The notes beneath the pieces were generated by a model, which was given only the letters and a program-made list of their open reading frames with translations, did no database searches and had not been told where the DNA came from. Shown here piece after piece: positions 42,140 to 51,078 of a DNA stretch of 64,000 nucleotides; within the stretch, counting starts at the first letter, position 1; each line of letters starts with the position of its first letter. A program made the translations under genes and the position numbers. This DNA is from Alloactinosynnema sp. L-07 (lineage in GTDB: Bacteria; Actinomycetota; Actinomycetes; Mycobacteriales; Pseudonocardiaceae): positions 2,418,001 through 2,482,000 of the forward strand of contig NZ_LN850107.1 of assembly GCF_900070365.1 (NCBI RefSeq). The letters run 5' to 3'.

Positions 42140-43312
42140 CTAAGACCTCGCACTCCGGGAAGGCGGGCTGGTGAGATTGTCGATCGCGTCCGGGGAGAGC
42201 AGGTCGTCCAGGATCATCACGACACAGGCCGCCAGGGCGGCTTGGTCGTCCAAAGTGGACGCCTCAATGGTCAGTCCGCGGGTCGCGACGTCGGTGGACT
42301 GCTGGTAGGTCAGTTCGCGGATGCCCGCGACCAGGCCGTCGGAGACGATGTCGCCGCTGACCACGATCGCCGCCGGGTTCAACAGGTTGACCACCCCGGA
42401 GGCCACCTCCCCGATCCGCCTGCCCGCGTCGCGAATCGCGCGCAGGGCCTCCGGATGGCGGGCGCGGACCAGGTCGCCGACCGCTCGGGCGTCGGCGACG
42501 CCGAGTTCGCGGGCGAGTGCCCAGCCGCCCGCGTACGCCTCCAGGCAGCCGGTCGCGCCGCAGCGGCAGACCCGGTCGCCGCCGATCTTGGTGTGGCCGA
42601 TCTCGCCCGCGGCCCCCACGGCGCCGCGCACGAGCCGCCCATCGGCGATGATCGCGACGCCGACACCGGTCGACGCCTTGATCATCACCAGGTCGTCGGT
42701 GCCCGGGTGGGCCTGGTGTTCGGCCAGCGCCAAGACGTTGACGTCGTTCTCGACCACCACCGGCACTGGGAACCGCGCGCCCAGCACCTCGGGCACCTCG
42801 ACCTTGTCCCACCCTGGGGCCACCGGCCTGCTGACGATCCGGCCGGTCACCCGGTCGACCACGCCGGGGATGCTCACCCCGATCCCGCGCACGTCGGCGT
42901 CGGTCCGGCCCGCCGCCGCCAGCAGGCCGTCAAGCTGCCGGACCACCGACCTGAGCGCCACATCGGGCCCTTCGGTGAAGTCGGAGGTCACCGCCGAGGA
43001 CGCCAGGATCCGACCCGCCAGGTCGCACACGGCGTACTGGGCCCGGCTCGCGCCCACCGCGGCCGCCAGTACGACCGCGCCCGTGGCATGGAATTCCAGC
43101 CGCACCGGCGGACGACCTCCGGTGGAGCCGCCCTCGGCCCGCTCGACCACCAGCCGGTGCTCGATGAGCTGGTTGACCCGCAGCGACACCGCCGTTCGCG
43201 ACAGGCCGGTGAGCCGGGCGATGTCCGACCGGGTCTCGGCCTGCCCCTCGCGCACCAGCTGGAATACCTCGCCCACCGACATGCCAGGTGCCGACATCGG
43301 CCGTCCCGCCAC
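42140..43312 (-). CDS. ROK-family transcriptional repressor (NagC/XylR type)
   Basis: About 390 residues: N-terminal winged helix (RSDIARLTGLSRTAVSLRVN) and a ROK domain with VGASRAQYAV, GIGVSIPGVVD, the conserved GHTKIGGDRVCRCGATGCLE zinc/His motif region and VSGDIVSDGL. It binds a sugar or sugar phosphate and represses carbohydrate genes. Divergent from zwf-edd-eda across 107 bp, so it probably controls them. GTG 43312 follows GAGGGG; ATG 43297 is an alternative. Confidence 0.9.
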   Translation of the reverse strand: MAGRPMSAPGMSVGEVFQLVREGQAETRSDIARLTGLSRTAVSLRVNQLIEHRLVVERAEGGSTGGRPPVRLEFHATGAVVLAAAVGASRAQYAVCDLAGRILASSAVTSDFTEGPDVALRSVVRQLDGLLAAAGRTDADVRGIGVSIPGVVDRVTGRIVSRPVAPGWDKVEVPEVLGARFPVPVVVENDVNVLALAEHQAHPGTDDLVMIKASTGVGVAIIADGRLVRGAVGAAGEIGHTKIGGDRVCRCGATGCLEAYAGGWALARELGVADARAVGDLVRARHPEALRAIRDAGRRIGEVASGVVNLLNPAAIVVSGDIVSDGLVAGIRELTYQQSTDVATRGLTIEASTLDDQAALAACVVMILDDLLSPDAIDNLTSPPSRSARS

Positions 43313-43373
43313 CGAACACCCCTCACTCTCGTCGTTCAACTGGACACTACCCAACAGTAATGTCTTTGTAGTA

Positions 43374-43403
43374 CCTAAGTGTGCTTGATTATGGGCCTAA
43401 GTG
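43374..43403. promoter_or_regulatory. Direct repeat CCTAAGTG in the ROK/zwf divergent promoter
   Basis: CCTAAGTG at 43374-43381 and 43396-43403, 22 bp apart (about two helical turns). The second copy falls between the candidate zwf -35 and -10. Likely a regulator site, perhaps for the adjacent ROK protein (inference). Confidence 0.4.
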
Positions 43404-43412
43404 CCGTAGGGT
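43385..43412 (+). promoter_or_regulatory. Candidate zwf promoter
   Basis: TTGATT (43385-43390), 16-bp spacer, TAGGGT (43407-43412), 7 nt before the zwf ATG, so the transcript would be nearly leaderless. Confidence 0.35.
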
Positions 43413-43419
43413 GGGCGTC

Positions 43420-44892
43420 ATGCAGGGACTACCCCAGGTCGCGCCATGCGACATCGTCGTGTTCGGCGGGACCGGCGACTTGGCCATGCGCAAGCTCCTC
43501 CCCGCCCTCTACCTGCGCGACCGCGACGGCCAGCTCACCGCCGACTCGCGGATCATCGCGGTGTCCCGCGCGGGCCTCGACGACGCGGGCTACCGGGACA
43601 AGACCGTCGCCGAACTGGTCGGGTTCCTCCCGGAGGGCACCCACGACGCCGCGCTGATCGACCGCTTCCTCGCCCGGCTGCACCACGTCACCATCGACGT
43701 CGCCGAGCCGTCCGCGTGGGGCGACCTGAGCGCGCTCATCGCGCCCGCCGCGCGGGTGCGGGTGTACTACCTGGCCTGCGCGCCCCGCCTGTTCGGCCCC
43801 ATCTGCACCGGGCTGAAAGCCAACGACCTGGTCAGCTCCGCGTGCCGGGTGGTGCTGGAGAAGCCGATCGGGCACGACATCGAGTCCGCGCGCCGGATCA
43901 ACGACGAGGTCGGCGCGGTCTTCGCCGAGGAGCAGATCTTCCGGATCGACCACTACCTCGGCAAGGAGACGGTGCAGAACCTGCTGGTGCTGCGCTTCGC
44001 CAACGCGCTGTTCGAGCCGAGGTGGAACTCCCGCGCGATCGACCACGTGCAGATCACCGTCAGCGAGACGGTCGGTGTCGGTGGCCGCGCCGAGTACTAC
44101 GACGGCTCCGGCGCGCTGCGCGACATGGTGCAGAACCACCTGCTGCAGCTGCTGTGCCTCGTGGCGATGGAACCGCCGACCAGCCTCGACCGCGAGGCGG
44201 TCCGCGACGAGAAGCTGAAAGTCCTGCGTGCGCTGCGCCCGCTGACCGGCCGCGAAGTCGAGCGGTGCACCGTGCGCGGGCAGTACACAGCCGGTCTGGT
44301 CGACGGCAAGCCCGTCCCCGGCTACGCCGAGGAACTCAACGCGCCCAGCGACACCGAGACGTTCGTGGCACTCAAGGCCGAGGTGCAGAACTGGCGCTGG
44401 GCGGGCGTTCCGTTCTACCTGCGCACCGGCAAGCGGCTAGACCACCGGGCCTCGGAGATCGTCGTCCAGTTCCGCCCGGTGCCGCACTCGGTCTTCCCCG
44501 ACATCCCCGAGTCGGCCATCGCGCCGAACCGGCTGGTCCTGCGCCTGCAGCCCGACGAGGGCGTGCGGCTGCACCTGGTCACCAAGGAGCCCGGCCCCGG
44601 CGGGGTGCGGCTGCGGCAGGTGCCGCTGAACCTCAGCTTCGCCGAGACGTTCAAGGCTCGGTCGCCCGAGGCCTACGAGCGGCTGCTGCTCGACGTCGTG
44701 CGCGGCAACCCCACCTTGTTCATGCGCCGCGACGAGGTCGAGGCGGCCTGGGCGTGGATCGAGCCGATCCTCGACGCGTGGCGCGAGTCCGGCACCCCCA
44801 GGCGCTACCCGGCGGGCACCGGCGGCCCGACCGCGGCGACCACGCTGATCGAGCGCGACGGCCGTGACTGGCACGAAGAGGAGCACGCGTGA
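43420..44892 (+). CDS. zwf: Glucose-6-phosphate 1-dehydrogenase
   Basis: Oxidises glucose 6-phosphate to 6-phosphogluconolactone with NAD(P). The 490-residue protein has the dinucleotide loop [17 protein letters not shown], the active-site RIDHYLGKE with catalytic His, EKPIGHD and the C-terminal [11 protein letters not shown]. It leads a zwf-edd-eda operon (GTGA overlap with edd), so it feeds the Entner-Doudoroff pathway rather than the oxidative pentose phosphate pathway; no opcA or phosphogluconolactonase gene is alongside. ATG 43420 follows a weak GGGTGG. Confidence 0.95.
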   Translation: MQGLPQVAPCDIVVFGGTGDLAMRKLLPALYLRDRDGQLTADSRIIAVSRAGLDDAGYRDKTVAELVGFLPEGTHDAALIDRFLARLHHVTIDVAEPSAWGDLSALIAPAARVRVYYLACAPRLFGPICTGLKANDLVSSACRVVLEKPIGHDIESARRINDEVGAVFAEEQIFRIDHYLGKETVQNLLVLRFANALFEPRWNSRAIDHVQITVSETVGVGGRAEYYDGSGALRDMVQNHLLQLLCLVAMEPPTSLDREAVRDEKLKVLRALRPLTGREVERCTVRGQYTAGLVDGKPVPGYAEELNAPSDTETFVALKAEVQNWRWAGVPFYLRTGKRLDHRASEIVVQFRPVPHSVFPDIPESAIAPNRLVLRLQPDEGVRLHLVTKEPGPGGVRLRQVPLNLSFAETFKARSPEAYERLLLDVVRGNPTLFMRRDEVEAAWAWIEPILDAWRESGTPRRYPAGTGGPTAATTLIERDGRDWHEEEHA

Positions 44893-46703
44893 ATCGAACC
44901 CTGACCGCCGTCACCGACCGGATCATCGCGCGCAGCGCCGACTCCCGTGGTGCTTATCTGGAACGGATGCGGAAGGCTGCCGCGACCGGCCCGGCCCGGT
45001 CGAGCCTGGGCTGCGCCAACCTCGCCCACGGGTTCGCCGCCTGCTCCCCCGGCGAGAAGCTCGGGCTGCGCGCGGCGGTGAAGCCGAACATCGCGATCGT
45101 GTCGTCCTACAACGACATGCTCTCGGCGCACCAGCCTTTCGCCGAATACCCGAATCAGCTCAAGGCCGCCGTGGCCGGGGCGGGCGGTGTCGCGCAGTTC
45201 GCGGGCGGCGTCCCGGCGATGTGCGACGGGATCACCCAGGGCCGCGCGGGCATGGAGCTGTCGCTGTTCAGCCGCGACCTGATCGCGATGTCGACGGCGA
45301 TCGCTCTTTCCCACGACATGTTCGACGGCATGCTGCTGCTCGGCGTGTGCGACAAGATCGTGCCCGGCCTGGTGATCGGCGCGCTCGCCTTCGGGCACCT
45401 GCCCGCCGTCCTGGTGCCCGCGGGCCCGATGGCCTCCGGGCTGCCCAACGCCGAGAAGAGCCGGGTCCGCCAGTTGCACGCCGAGGGCAAGATCGGCCGC
45501 GAGGACCTGCTCGCCGCCGAGTCCGCGTCCTACCACAGCGCCGGGACGTGCACGTTCTACGGCACGGCGAACTCCAACCAGCTGCTCATGGAGGTCATGG
45601 GCCTGCACCTGCCCGGCGCCAGCTTCGTCAACCCGGGCACCCCGCTGCGCGAGGCGTTGACCGCCGAGGCGGGCCGCCGGGTCACCGGACTGACGGCGCT
45701 GGGCGAGAACTACACGCCGGTCGGCGAGGTCGTCGACGAGCGCGCCGTGGTCAACGGTGTCGTCGCGCTCCTGGCGACGGGTGGGTCGACCAACCACACG
45801 ATGCACCTGGTCGCCATGGCGGCCGCGGCTGGGATCGATCTGCGCTGGGACGACTTCTCGGCGCTGTCGGCCATCGTGCCGTCGCTGACCCGGATCTACC
45901 CCAACGGCACAGCCGATGTGAACCACTTCCACGCCGCGGGCGGCACGGCGACGCTGATCGGCGACCTGCTCGACTCCGGCCTGCTGCACCCCGATGTGCG
46001 CACCGTGGCGGGGTTGTACGACGAGCGCTACCGCGAGGAGCCAACGTTCGACGACGGCGTGCTCGTCTGGCGGCCCGGCCCACGGGACAGTCTCGACAAG
46101 ACCGTGCTGCGCGGTGTGAGCGACCCGTTTGCCCCAGACGGCGGGCTGCGGATGCTCAGCGGCGGCCTCGGCCGCGCGGTGATCAAGGTGTCCGCGGTGC
46201 AGCCGGAGCACCGGGTGGTGCGCGCGCCCGCCCGCGTGTTCGACGACCAGAACGAGTTCCTGGCCGCGTTCGAGGCGGGCGCCCTGTCCGGCGACTTCGT
46301 CGCGGTGCTGCGCTTCCAGGGCCCGATGGCCAACGGCATGCCCGAACTGCACAAGCTCACCCCGGCGCTGGGGGTGCTGCAAGATCGCGGCGACAAGGTC
46401 GCCCTGGTCACCGACGGCCGGATGTCCGGCGCGTCTGGCAAGGTACCCGCCGCCATCCACCTGACGCCGGAGGCCGCGGCGGGCGGACCACTGGCCCGCG
46501 TGCGCGACGGCGACCTGATCGTCGTTGACGCCGAGTCCGGCTCGGTGGACATCCTGGTCGACCCGCTCGACTTCGCCGCCCGCACCCCCGACCAGCAGCG
46601 CTGTGCGGTGCACACTGGAACCGGCCGCGAACTGTTCGCCCCACTGCGTGCCGCCGTCGGCCCGGCCGACCGCGGCGCCTCGGTCTTCGGAGTGCTCTCG
46701 TGA
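44889..46703 (+). CDS. edd: 6-phosphogluconate dehydratase
   Basis: Entner-Doudoroff dehydratase converting 6-phosphogluconate to 2-keto-3-deoxy-6-phosphogluconate. 604 residues, IlvD/Edd family Fe-S enzyme: [13 protein letters not shown], cluster cysteines in [10 protein letters not shown] and [24 protein letters not shown], and [17 protein letters not shown] near the C-terminus. GTG start overlaps zwf by 4 nt; its stop overlaps eda by 4 nt. Confidence 0.95.
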   Translation: MNRTLTAVTDRIIARSADSRGAYLERMRKAAATGPARSSLGCANLAHGFAACSPGEKLGLRAAVKPNIAIVSSYNDMLSAHQPFAEYPNQLKAAVAGAGGVAQFAGGVPAMCDGITQGRAGMELSLFSRDLIAMSTAIALSHDMFDGMLLLGVCDKIVPGLVIGALAFGHLPAVLVPAGPMASGLPNAEKSRVRQLHAEGKIGREDLLAAESASYHSAGTCTFYGTANSNQLLMEVMGLHLPGASFVNPGTPLREALTAEAGRRVTGLTALGENYTPVGEVVDERAVVNGVVALLATGGSTNHTMHLVAMAAAAGIDLRWDDFSALSAIVPSLTRIYPNGTADVNHFHAAGGTATLIGDLLDSGLLHPDVRTVAGLYDERYREEPTFDDGVLVWRPGPRDSLDKTVLRGVSDPFAPDGGLRMLSGGLGRAVIKVSAVQPEHRVVRAPARVFDDQNEFLAAFEAGALSGDFVAVLRFQGPMANGMPELHKLTPALGVLQDRGDKVALVTDGRMSGASGKVPAAIHLTPEAAAGGPLARVRDGDLIVVDAESGSVDILVDPLDFAARTPDQQRCAVHTGTGRELFAPLRAAVGPADRGASVFGVLS

Positions 46704-47305
46704 ACGTTCTGACGCTGTCCCCGGTGATCCCGGTCGTCGTGATCGACGACGTGGAGACCGCTGTCCCGCTCGCGGAAGCGCTGCTGGCGGGCGGGATCCG
46801 CACGATCGAGGTGACGCTGCGCTCCCCCGCCGCGCTGGGCGCGGTCGGCCGGATCGCCGCACGGGTGCCGGACATGGTGGTCGGTGTCGGCACGGTGGTC
46901 ACCGCCGAGCAGGTCACCGCGTCGGTGCGCGCGGGCGCGGGCTATCTGATCAGCCCCGGCAGCACGCCCACCGTCCTCGACGCGATGGCCGACAGCGGAC
47001 TCCCTTATCTGCCAGGGGTTTCCACCGCGTCGGAGGTCATGGCCGCGGCCGAGCGCGGGCTCACGGAGCTGAAGTTCTTCCCCGCCGAGGCCGCCGGCGG
47101 CGTGCGTTACCTGTCCGCGCTGGCGGGCCCGTTCCCGCACGTGCGGTTCTGCCCGACCGGCGGCATCACCCAGGAGACCGCGCCGAAGTACCTCGCACTG
47201 TCCAATGTGGGCTGTGTGGGCGGCTCCTGGCTCACCCCCGCCGACGCGGTCGCCCAGGGCGACTGGGCGCGAATCACCCAGCTCGCAAAGGAAGCCACCG
47301 CGTAG
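46700..47305 (+). CDS. eda: KDPG aldolase
   Basis: Cleaves 2-keto-3-deoxy-6-phosphogluconate to pyruvate and glyceraldehyde 3-phosphate. A 201-residue class I aldolase barrel with [10 protein letters not shown] (catalytic Glu), [12 protein letters not shown], the Schiff-base lysine in [12 protein letters not shown] and FCPTGGI. GTG start overlaps edd by 4 nt. Completes the Entner-Doudoroff trio and converges on the DeoR gene, with two hairpins in the 61-bp gap. Confidence 0.95.
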   Translation: MNVLTLSPVIPVVVIDDVETAVPLAEALLAGGIRTIEVTLRSPAALGAVGRIAARVPDMVVGVGTVVTAEQVTASVRAGAGYLISPGSTPTVLDAMADSGLPYLPGVSTASEVMAAAERGLTELKFFPAEAAGGVRYLSALAGPFPHVRFCPTGGITQETAPKYLALSNVGCVGGSWLTPADAVAQGDWARITQLAKEATA

Positions 47306-47311
47306 AAAGCG

Positions 47312-47352
47312 TGGGGTGGCGGACTGGCACCCTCGCCCAGTCCGTCACCCCA
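47312..47352. terminator. Hairpin after eda
   Basis: 16-bp arms 47312-47327 and 47337-47352 with one G-T pair, 7 nt after the eda stop. Confidence 0.7.
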
Positions 47353-47355
47353 GCC

Positions 47356-47387
47356 CTCGCCGTCCATCAGTCCTGATGGACGGCGAG
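47356..47387. terminator. Perfect hairpin at the deoR paralogue 2 stop
   Basis: 15-bp arms CTCGCCGTCCATCAG and CTGATGGACGGCGAG separated by TC; the left arm contains the DeoR stop codon and the right arm encodes its last residues. Together with the eda hairpin it probably terminates both convergent transcripts. Confidence 0.65.
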
Positions 47388-48152
47388 CCCCACCGAGCGG
47401 AAGCCTGCGAGGACGGCGTCGGACGCGTCGGAGTCGGTCACCAGCGCGTGGATGCGCGGAATCGCGCAGATCCGCGCGAACGCCCGGCAGCCGAGTTTTG
47501 AGCTGTCGGCCACGACCACCACCCGCTGGGCGCGCTCCACCATCAGCGCGTTGATGCTGGCCTCGCCCTCGTGGTGGGCGTAGGCGCCACTGTCGGCGTC
47601 GATCGCGTCCACGCCGAGGAACAGCACGTCCAGGGTGATGTCGCTGAGCACCTTGGTGGCCAGCGGGCCGGTGAGCTCGAAGGACTGCGGCCTGGCCACG
47701 CCGCCGGTGACGACCAGCTTGATGTGCTGGCGCACTGCGAGTTCGTTGGCGATGTTGAGCGCGTTGGTGACCACGGTGAGCGTGGGTCCGTCGCTGGGCC
47801 GCGCCAGGTCGCCCCTGGTCGCCACCGCGCGCGCGACCTCGGTGGTGGTCGTCCCGCCGTTGAGACCGATCACGTCGCCCGCGCCGACCAGGGCCGCGGC
47901 GGTCTGGCCGATCTTGGACTTCTCCGGCGCCCGGCGGCCCGACTTGTAGCGCAGCGGCAGGTCGTAGCTGACGTTGTTGACCACCGCGCCACCGCGGGTG
48001 CGGGTGAGGAGCTGCTGCTCGGCCAGGTGGTCGAGGTCCCGCCGGATCGTGGCGGCCGACACCGTCAGCTCGTCGGCCAGTTCGTCGACATCGACGCGTC
48101 CGCGCTCGCCGAGAAGTTCGAGCAGGCCGCTCAGGCGCTCGTGTCGGTTCAT
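47367..48152 (-). CDS. DeoR-family transcriptional regulator (paralogue 2)
   Basis: A 261-residue DeoR repressor closely related to the one at 11196-11978: MNRHERLSGLLELLGERGRV, VSAATIRRDLDHLAEQQLL, LNGGTTTTEVARAVA, LTVVTNALNIANELAVR and GAYAHHEGEASINALM. Divergent from the SIS-ROK-PfkB-aldolase operon across 171 bp and therefore its likely regulator, in the manner of AgaR. ATG 48152 has GGAGG 5 nt upstream. Expected inducer: a phosphorylated amino sugar or ketose. Confidence 0.92.
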   Translation of the reverse strand: MNRHERLSGLLELLGERGRVDVDELADELTVSAATIRRDLDHLAEQQLLTRTRGGAVVNNVSYDLPLRYKSGRRAPEKSKIGQTAAALVGAGDVIGLNGGTTTTEVARAVATRGDLARPSDGPTLTVVTNALNIANELAVRQHIKLVVTGGVARPQSFELTGPLATKVLSDITLDVLFLGVDAIDADSGAYAHHEGEASINALMVERAQRVVVVADSSKLGCRAFARICAIPRIHALVTDSDASDAVLAGFRSVGLAVHQD

Positions 48153-48265
48153 CGCCACCTCCGTCATCCGTTCCTTAAGCGACGCCGGTCAGCGCGATCG
48201 GCTGTGGAGACCGACACTCACCGCGAGAACAGTCTTAACGACTGAGCGCGATTGCGCAAAGGTGC

Positions 48266-48292
48266 TTGATTTGGCCCTGTTTCGTGTAGCAT
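48266..48292 (+). promoter_or_regulatory. Candidate promoter of the SIS operon
   Basis: TTGATT (48266-48271) and TAGCAT (48287-48292) with a short 15-bp spacer. GTGCTTGATT here is identical to the zwf promoter upstream segment. Low confidence because of the spacer. Confidence 0.3.
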
Positions 48293-48323
48293 CGTGCACG
48301 TTAGGACGATGAGGGAGGATTTC

Positions 48324-49220
48324 GTGGCGTTGTCTGCTTCCGTGGTGGAGATCGAGAGCCAGCCAGACTGCTGGGCCCGGGCCGTGGACATCGCACCCAC
48401 GCACGCGGCGGCACTGCCGACGCCGGGCGAGCGGGTGGCGGTCACCGGCTGTGGCACTTCGTGGTTCGTGGCGATGGCTTACGCGGCCCTGCGGGAGGAA
48501 GCGGGGCAGGGCGTGACCGACGCGTTCGCCGCGTCGGAGTTCCCGGTGGACCGCGACGCCTACGACCGGGTGGTGGTGATCTCCCGCTCGGGCACCACGA
48601 CCGAGATATTGGACTTGCTTTCGGCGCTGCGCGGCCGCACCACGACCGTGGCGATCACCGCCACCGTCGGCGCGCCCGTCGTCGGTCTGGCCGACCACGT
48701 GATCGAGCTGCCGTTCGCCGACGAGGAGTCGGTGGTACAGACACGGTCGGCGACCTCCGTGGTAGCGCTGCTGCGCGCCAGCCTCGGCGAAGACCTCACC
48801 GCGGCGATCGCGGACGCCAAGAGCGCGCTGGCCGAGCCGCTGGGCGCGCTGCCCGAGTCCGACCAGTTCACCTTCCTCGGCCAGGGCTGGACCGTCGGCC
48901 TCGCCCACGAGGCCGGGCTCAAGCTGCGCGAGGCCGCCCAGGTGTGGACCGAGTCGTACCCGTCGATGGAGTACCGGCACGGCCCGATCGCCATCGCCGA
49001 GCCGAACCGGGTCACCTGGGTCTTCGGCCAGGCGCCGAAGGGACTGGCCGACGATGTCGCCGCCACCGGGGCCACGTTCGTCACCAACGACCTCGACCCG
49101 CTGGCCCAACTCGTGCTGGCGCACCGGCTGGCGATCGCGGTCGCCGACCGTAAGGGCCTCAACCCCGACCGACCGCGCCACCTCACCCGGTCAGTGATCC
49201 TTTCCCCTCTGAACCCGTGA
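48324..49220 (+). CDS. SIS-domain isomerase/deaminase (AgaS-like)
   Basis: About 298 residues with two SIS sugar-isomerase domains: VAVTGCGTSWFVAMAYAALR and VVISRSGTTTEILDLLSALR in the first, EAGLKLREAAQVWTESYPSM and EYRHGPIAIAEPN in the second. AgaS-type enzymes convert galactosamine 6-phosphate to tagatose 6-phosphate and ammonia; GlcN-6-P deaminase activity is an alternative. First gene of an operon with a ROK kinase, PfkB kinase and class II aldolase. GTG 48324 has GGGAGGA 4 nt before it; ATG 48309 is the alternative. Confidence 0.82.
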   Translation: MALSASVVEIESQPDCWARAVDIAPTHAAALPTPGERVAVTGCGTSWFVAMAYAALREEAGQGVTDAFAASEFPVDRDAYDRVVVISRSGTTTEILDLLSALRGRTTTVAITATVGAPVVGLADHVIELPFADEESVVQTRSATSVVALLRASLGEDLTAAIADAKSALAEPLGALPESDQFTFLGQGWTVGLAHEAGLKLREAAQVWTESYPSMEYRHGPIAIAEPNRVTWVFGQAPKGLADDVAATGATFVTNDLDPLAQLVLAHRLAIAVADRKGLNPDRPRHLTRSVILSPLNP

Positions 49221-50161
49221 CAGTCGCGTCCCCGACTAGCGTGACCACGGTGAACGCCGGTCTGCTCGTCGCCGCCGTCGATGTCGGCGGGACCTTCACC
49301 AAGGCCGCCCTGATCGACGGCGACCACCGCGTGCGCCACACGGTGCGCCGCCCCACGCCGTACGGGGCGGACGCGGTGGTCGACATGGTCGCCGACGTCC
49401 TCGCCGAACTGCGAACCCACGCGACGGTACCCTTGGCCGCCGCGGGAGTCGTGGTCCCAGGCTTGGTCGACGAGGCGAGCGGGATCGCCCGGCTCTCGGT
49501 CAACCTCGGCTGGCGCGACGCGGACCTGGCCGACCGGATCACCGCGAAGACCGGCACCCCGACCTACCTCGGCCATGATGTGCGCGCGGGCGCGCTGGCC
49601 GAGTGGGAACTCGGTGCGGCGAAAGGCTTCCACGAGGTCGCGTTCATTCCGATCGGGACCGGCATCGCCGCCGGGTTCATCAGCGGCGGACGGGTGCTGA
49701 CCGGCGACGGCTACGCGGGCGAGGTCGGCCACGTGACGGTCGACCCGAACGGCGAGCTGTGCATGTGCGGCAACCGCGGCTGCCTGGAGACGGTGTCCTC
49801 GGCGCGGGCGCTGGCCCGCCGGTACAGCGCCCTGACCGGCGCGGAGGTCACCACGGCCCTTGAGGTCCGCGACCGCCTGGTCGCGGGCGACCCGGCTGCG
49901 GCGAAGGTCTGGGCCGAGGGCGTGGACGCCTTCGCCAGGGTGCTCGCGATGGTCGCCAACATGCTGGGGCCGGAGGTGGTCGTGATCGGCGGCGGCCTCA
50001 GCGGAGCGGGCGCGGATCTGCTGGACCCGCTGCGTACCCGGCTGGCCGAGCTGCTCACCTTCCAGCGCGTGCCGGAGCTGGTCAAGGCCAGCCTCGGCGA
50101 CCAAGCCGCGTGCCTGGGCGCCGGTCTGCTGGCACTGTGGAACATTCGGGGCACACCATGA
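49217..50161 (+). CDS. ROK-family sugar kinase
   Basis: A 314-residue ATP-dependent sugar kinase: VAAVDVGGTFTKAALIDGD (phosphate loop), AAGVVVPGLVDEASG, IPIGTGIAAGFISGG, GEVGHVTVDPNG and the zinc motif CMCGNRGCLE. No helix-turn-helix, so a kinase, not a regulator. Coupled by GTGA to the SIS gene and by ATGA to the PfkB gene. In this operon it would phosphorylate an amino sugar such as GalNAc or GlcNAc (inference); no deacetylase is present locally. Confidence 0.88.
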   Translation: MTVASPTSVTTVNAGLLVAAVDVGGTFTKAALIDGDHRVRHTVRRPTPYGADAVVDMVADVLAELRTHATVPLAAAGVVVPGLVDEASGIARLSVNLGWRDADLADRITAKTGTPTYLGHDVRAGALAEWELGAAKGFHEVAFIPIGTGIAAGFISGGRVLTGDGYAGEVGHVTVDPNGELCMCGNRGCLETVSSARALARRYSALTGAEVTTALEVRDRLVAGDPAAAKVWAEGVDAFARVLAMVANMLGPEVVVIGGGLSGAGADLLDPLRTRLAELLTFQRVPELVKASLGDQAACLGAGLLALWNIRGTP

Positions 50162-51078
50162 TCGTCACCATTACACCCAACGCCGCGGTGGACACCACCT
50201 ACACGGTTCCCGCGCTGGTGCCCAACTCCAGCCACCGGGTGTCCACAGTGCACAGCCGGGCGGGCGGCAAGGGCGTCAACGTCGCCAGGGTCCTGACCGG
50301 ACAGGGCGTGTCCACGCTCGCCGTCGCCTTCGCGGGCGGCGCGGCGGGCGCGGAGCTGCGCACCGACCTCACCGCCTCCGGCATCGCCTTCGACCTGTTC
50401 CCGGTCGCGGGCCAGACCAGGCGCACGGTGTCGATCGTGGCCGAGGGCGACGCGACGGTCTTCAACGAGCCCGGCCCGCTGATCACCGCCGCGGAGTGGG
50501 CGAGCTTCCGCCGCCACCTCGGCGGCCTGTTGGCCGACGCGGACGTGGTCGTGCTTTCGGGCAGCCTGCCCCCCGGCCTGGCCGCCGACGCCTACGCCGA
50601 ACTGGTCGGCCTGGCCCGCGCCAACGGCTGCCGCACAGTGCTCGACACCACCGGCGATCCCCTGCTCGCGGGCGCAGCGGCAGGCGCCGACGTGGTCAAG
50701 CCGAACGCCGTCGAACTCCGTGAGGCCACCGGCGAATCCGACCCGTGCACCGCCGCCGAGGCACTGCGGGCGACCGGCGCGGGAACCGTCGTCGCCTCCT
50801 TGGGCGCCGATGGCCTCCTCGCGGTCGGCGAACACGGCCGCTGGCTGGCCCGCCCCGACCGCGTCGTCCACGGCAACCCGACCGGCGCGGGCGACGCCCT
50901 TGTCGCCGCCCTGGCCACTGGTTTGGCTGCCGACCATCCCTGGCCCTACCTGCTCCGAGAGGCGGTGGCGTGGTCAGCGGCCGCCGTCGCCGCTCCGCTC
51001 GCGGGTGATCTGGACACCGACGCGCTCCATGAGCTGCGTGTGGGCGTGACCCTGGAGGAACTTCGATGCCACTCGTAG
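50158..51078 (+). CDS. PfkB-family kinase (1-phosphofructokinase/tagatose-6-phosphate kinase type)
   Basis: A 306-residue ribokinase-fold enzyme of the FruK/LacC branch: MIVTITPNAAVDTTYTV, HSRAGGKGVNVARVLTGQG, VVVLSGSLPPGL, KPNAVEL and the catalytic GNPTGAGDALVA. Members phosphorylate fructose 1-phosphate or tagatose 6-phosphate at the other terminus. With SIS isomerase upstream and a bisphosphate aldolase downstream, tagatose 6-phosphate is the best-fitting substrate (inference). Overlaps the ROK gene by 4 nt and the aldolase gene by 13 nt. Confidence 0.88.
   Translation: MIVTITPNAAVDTTYTVPALVPNSSHRVSTVHSRAGGKGVNVARVLTGQGVSTLAVAFAGGAAGAELRTDLTASGIAFDLFPVAGQTRRTVSIVAEGDATVFNEPGPLITAAEWASFRRHLGGLLADADVVVLSGSLPPGLAADAYAELVGLARANGCRTVLDTTGDPLLAGAAAGADVVKPNAVELREATGESDPCTAAEALRATGAGTVVASLGADGLLAVGEHGRWLARPDRVVHGNPTGAGDALVAALATGLAADHPWPYLLREAVAWSAAAVAAPLAGDLDTDALHELRVGVTLEELRCHS

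Noticed and set aside
42140..43312. Calling the ROK protein a glucokinase
   Set aside because: It has an N-terminal winged helix and is divergent from its likely target operon, as expected of a NagC/XylR-type regulator; the kinase is the separate ROK protein at 49217.
44805..46862. 685-codon minus-strand frame opposite edd
   Set aside because: Compositionally a shadow of edd, which has all catalytic motifs; no start signal or homology.
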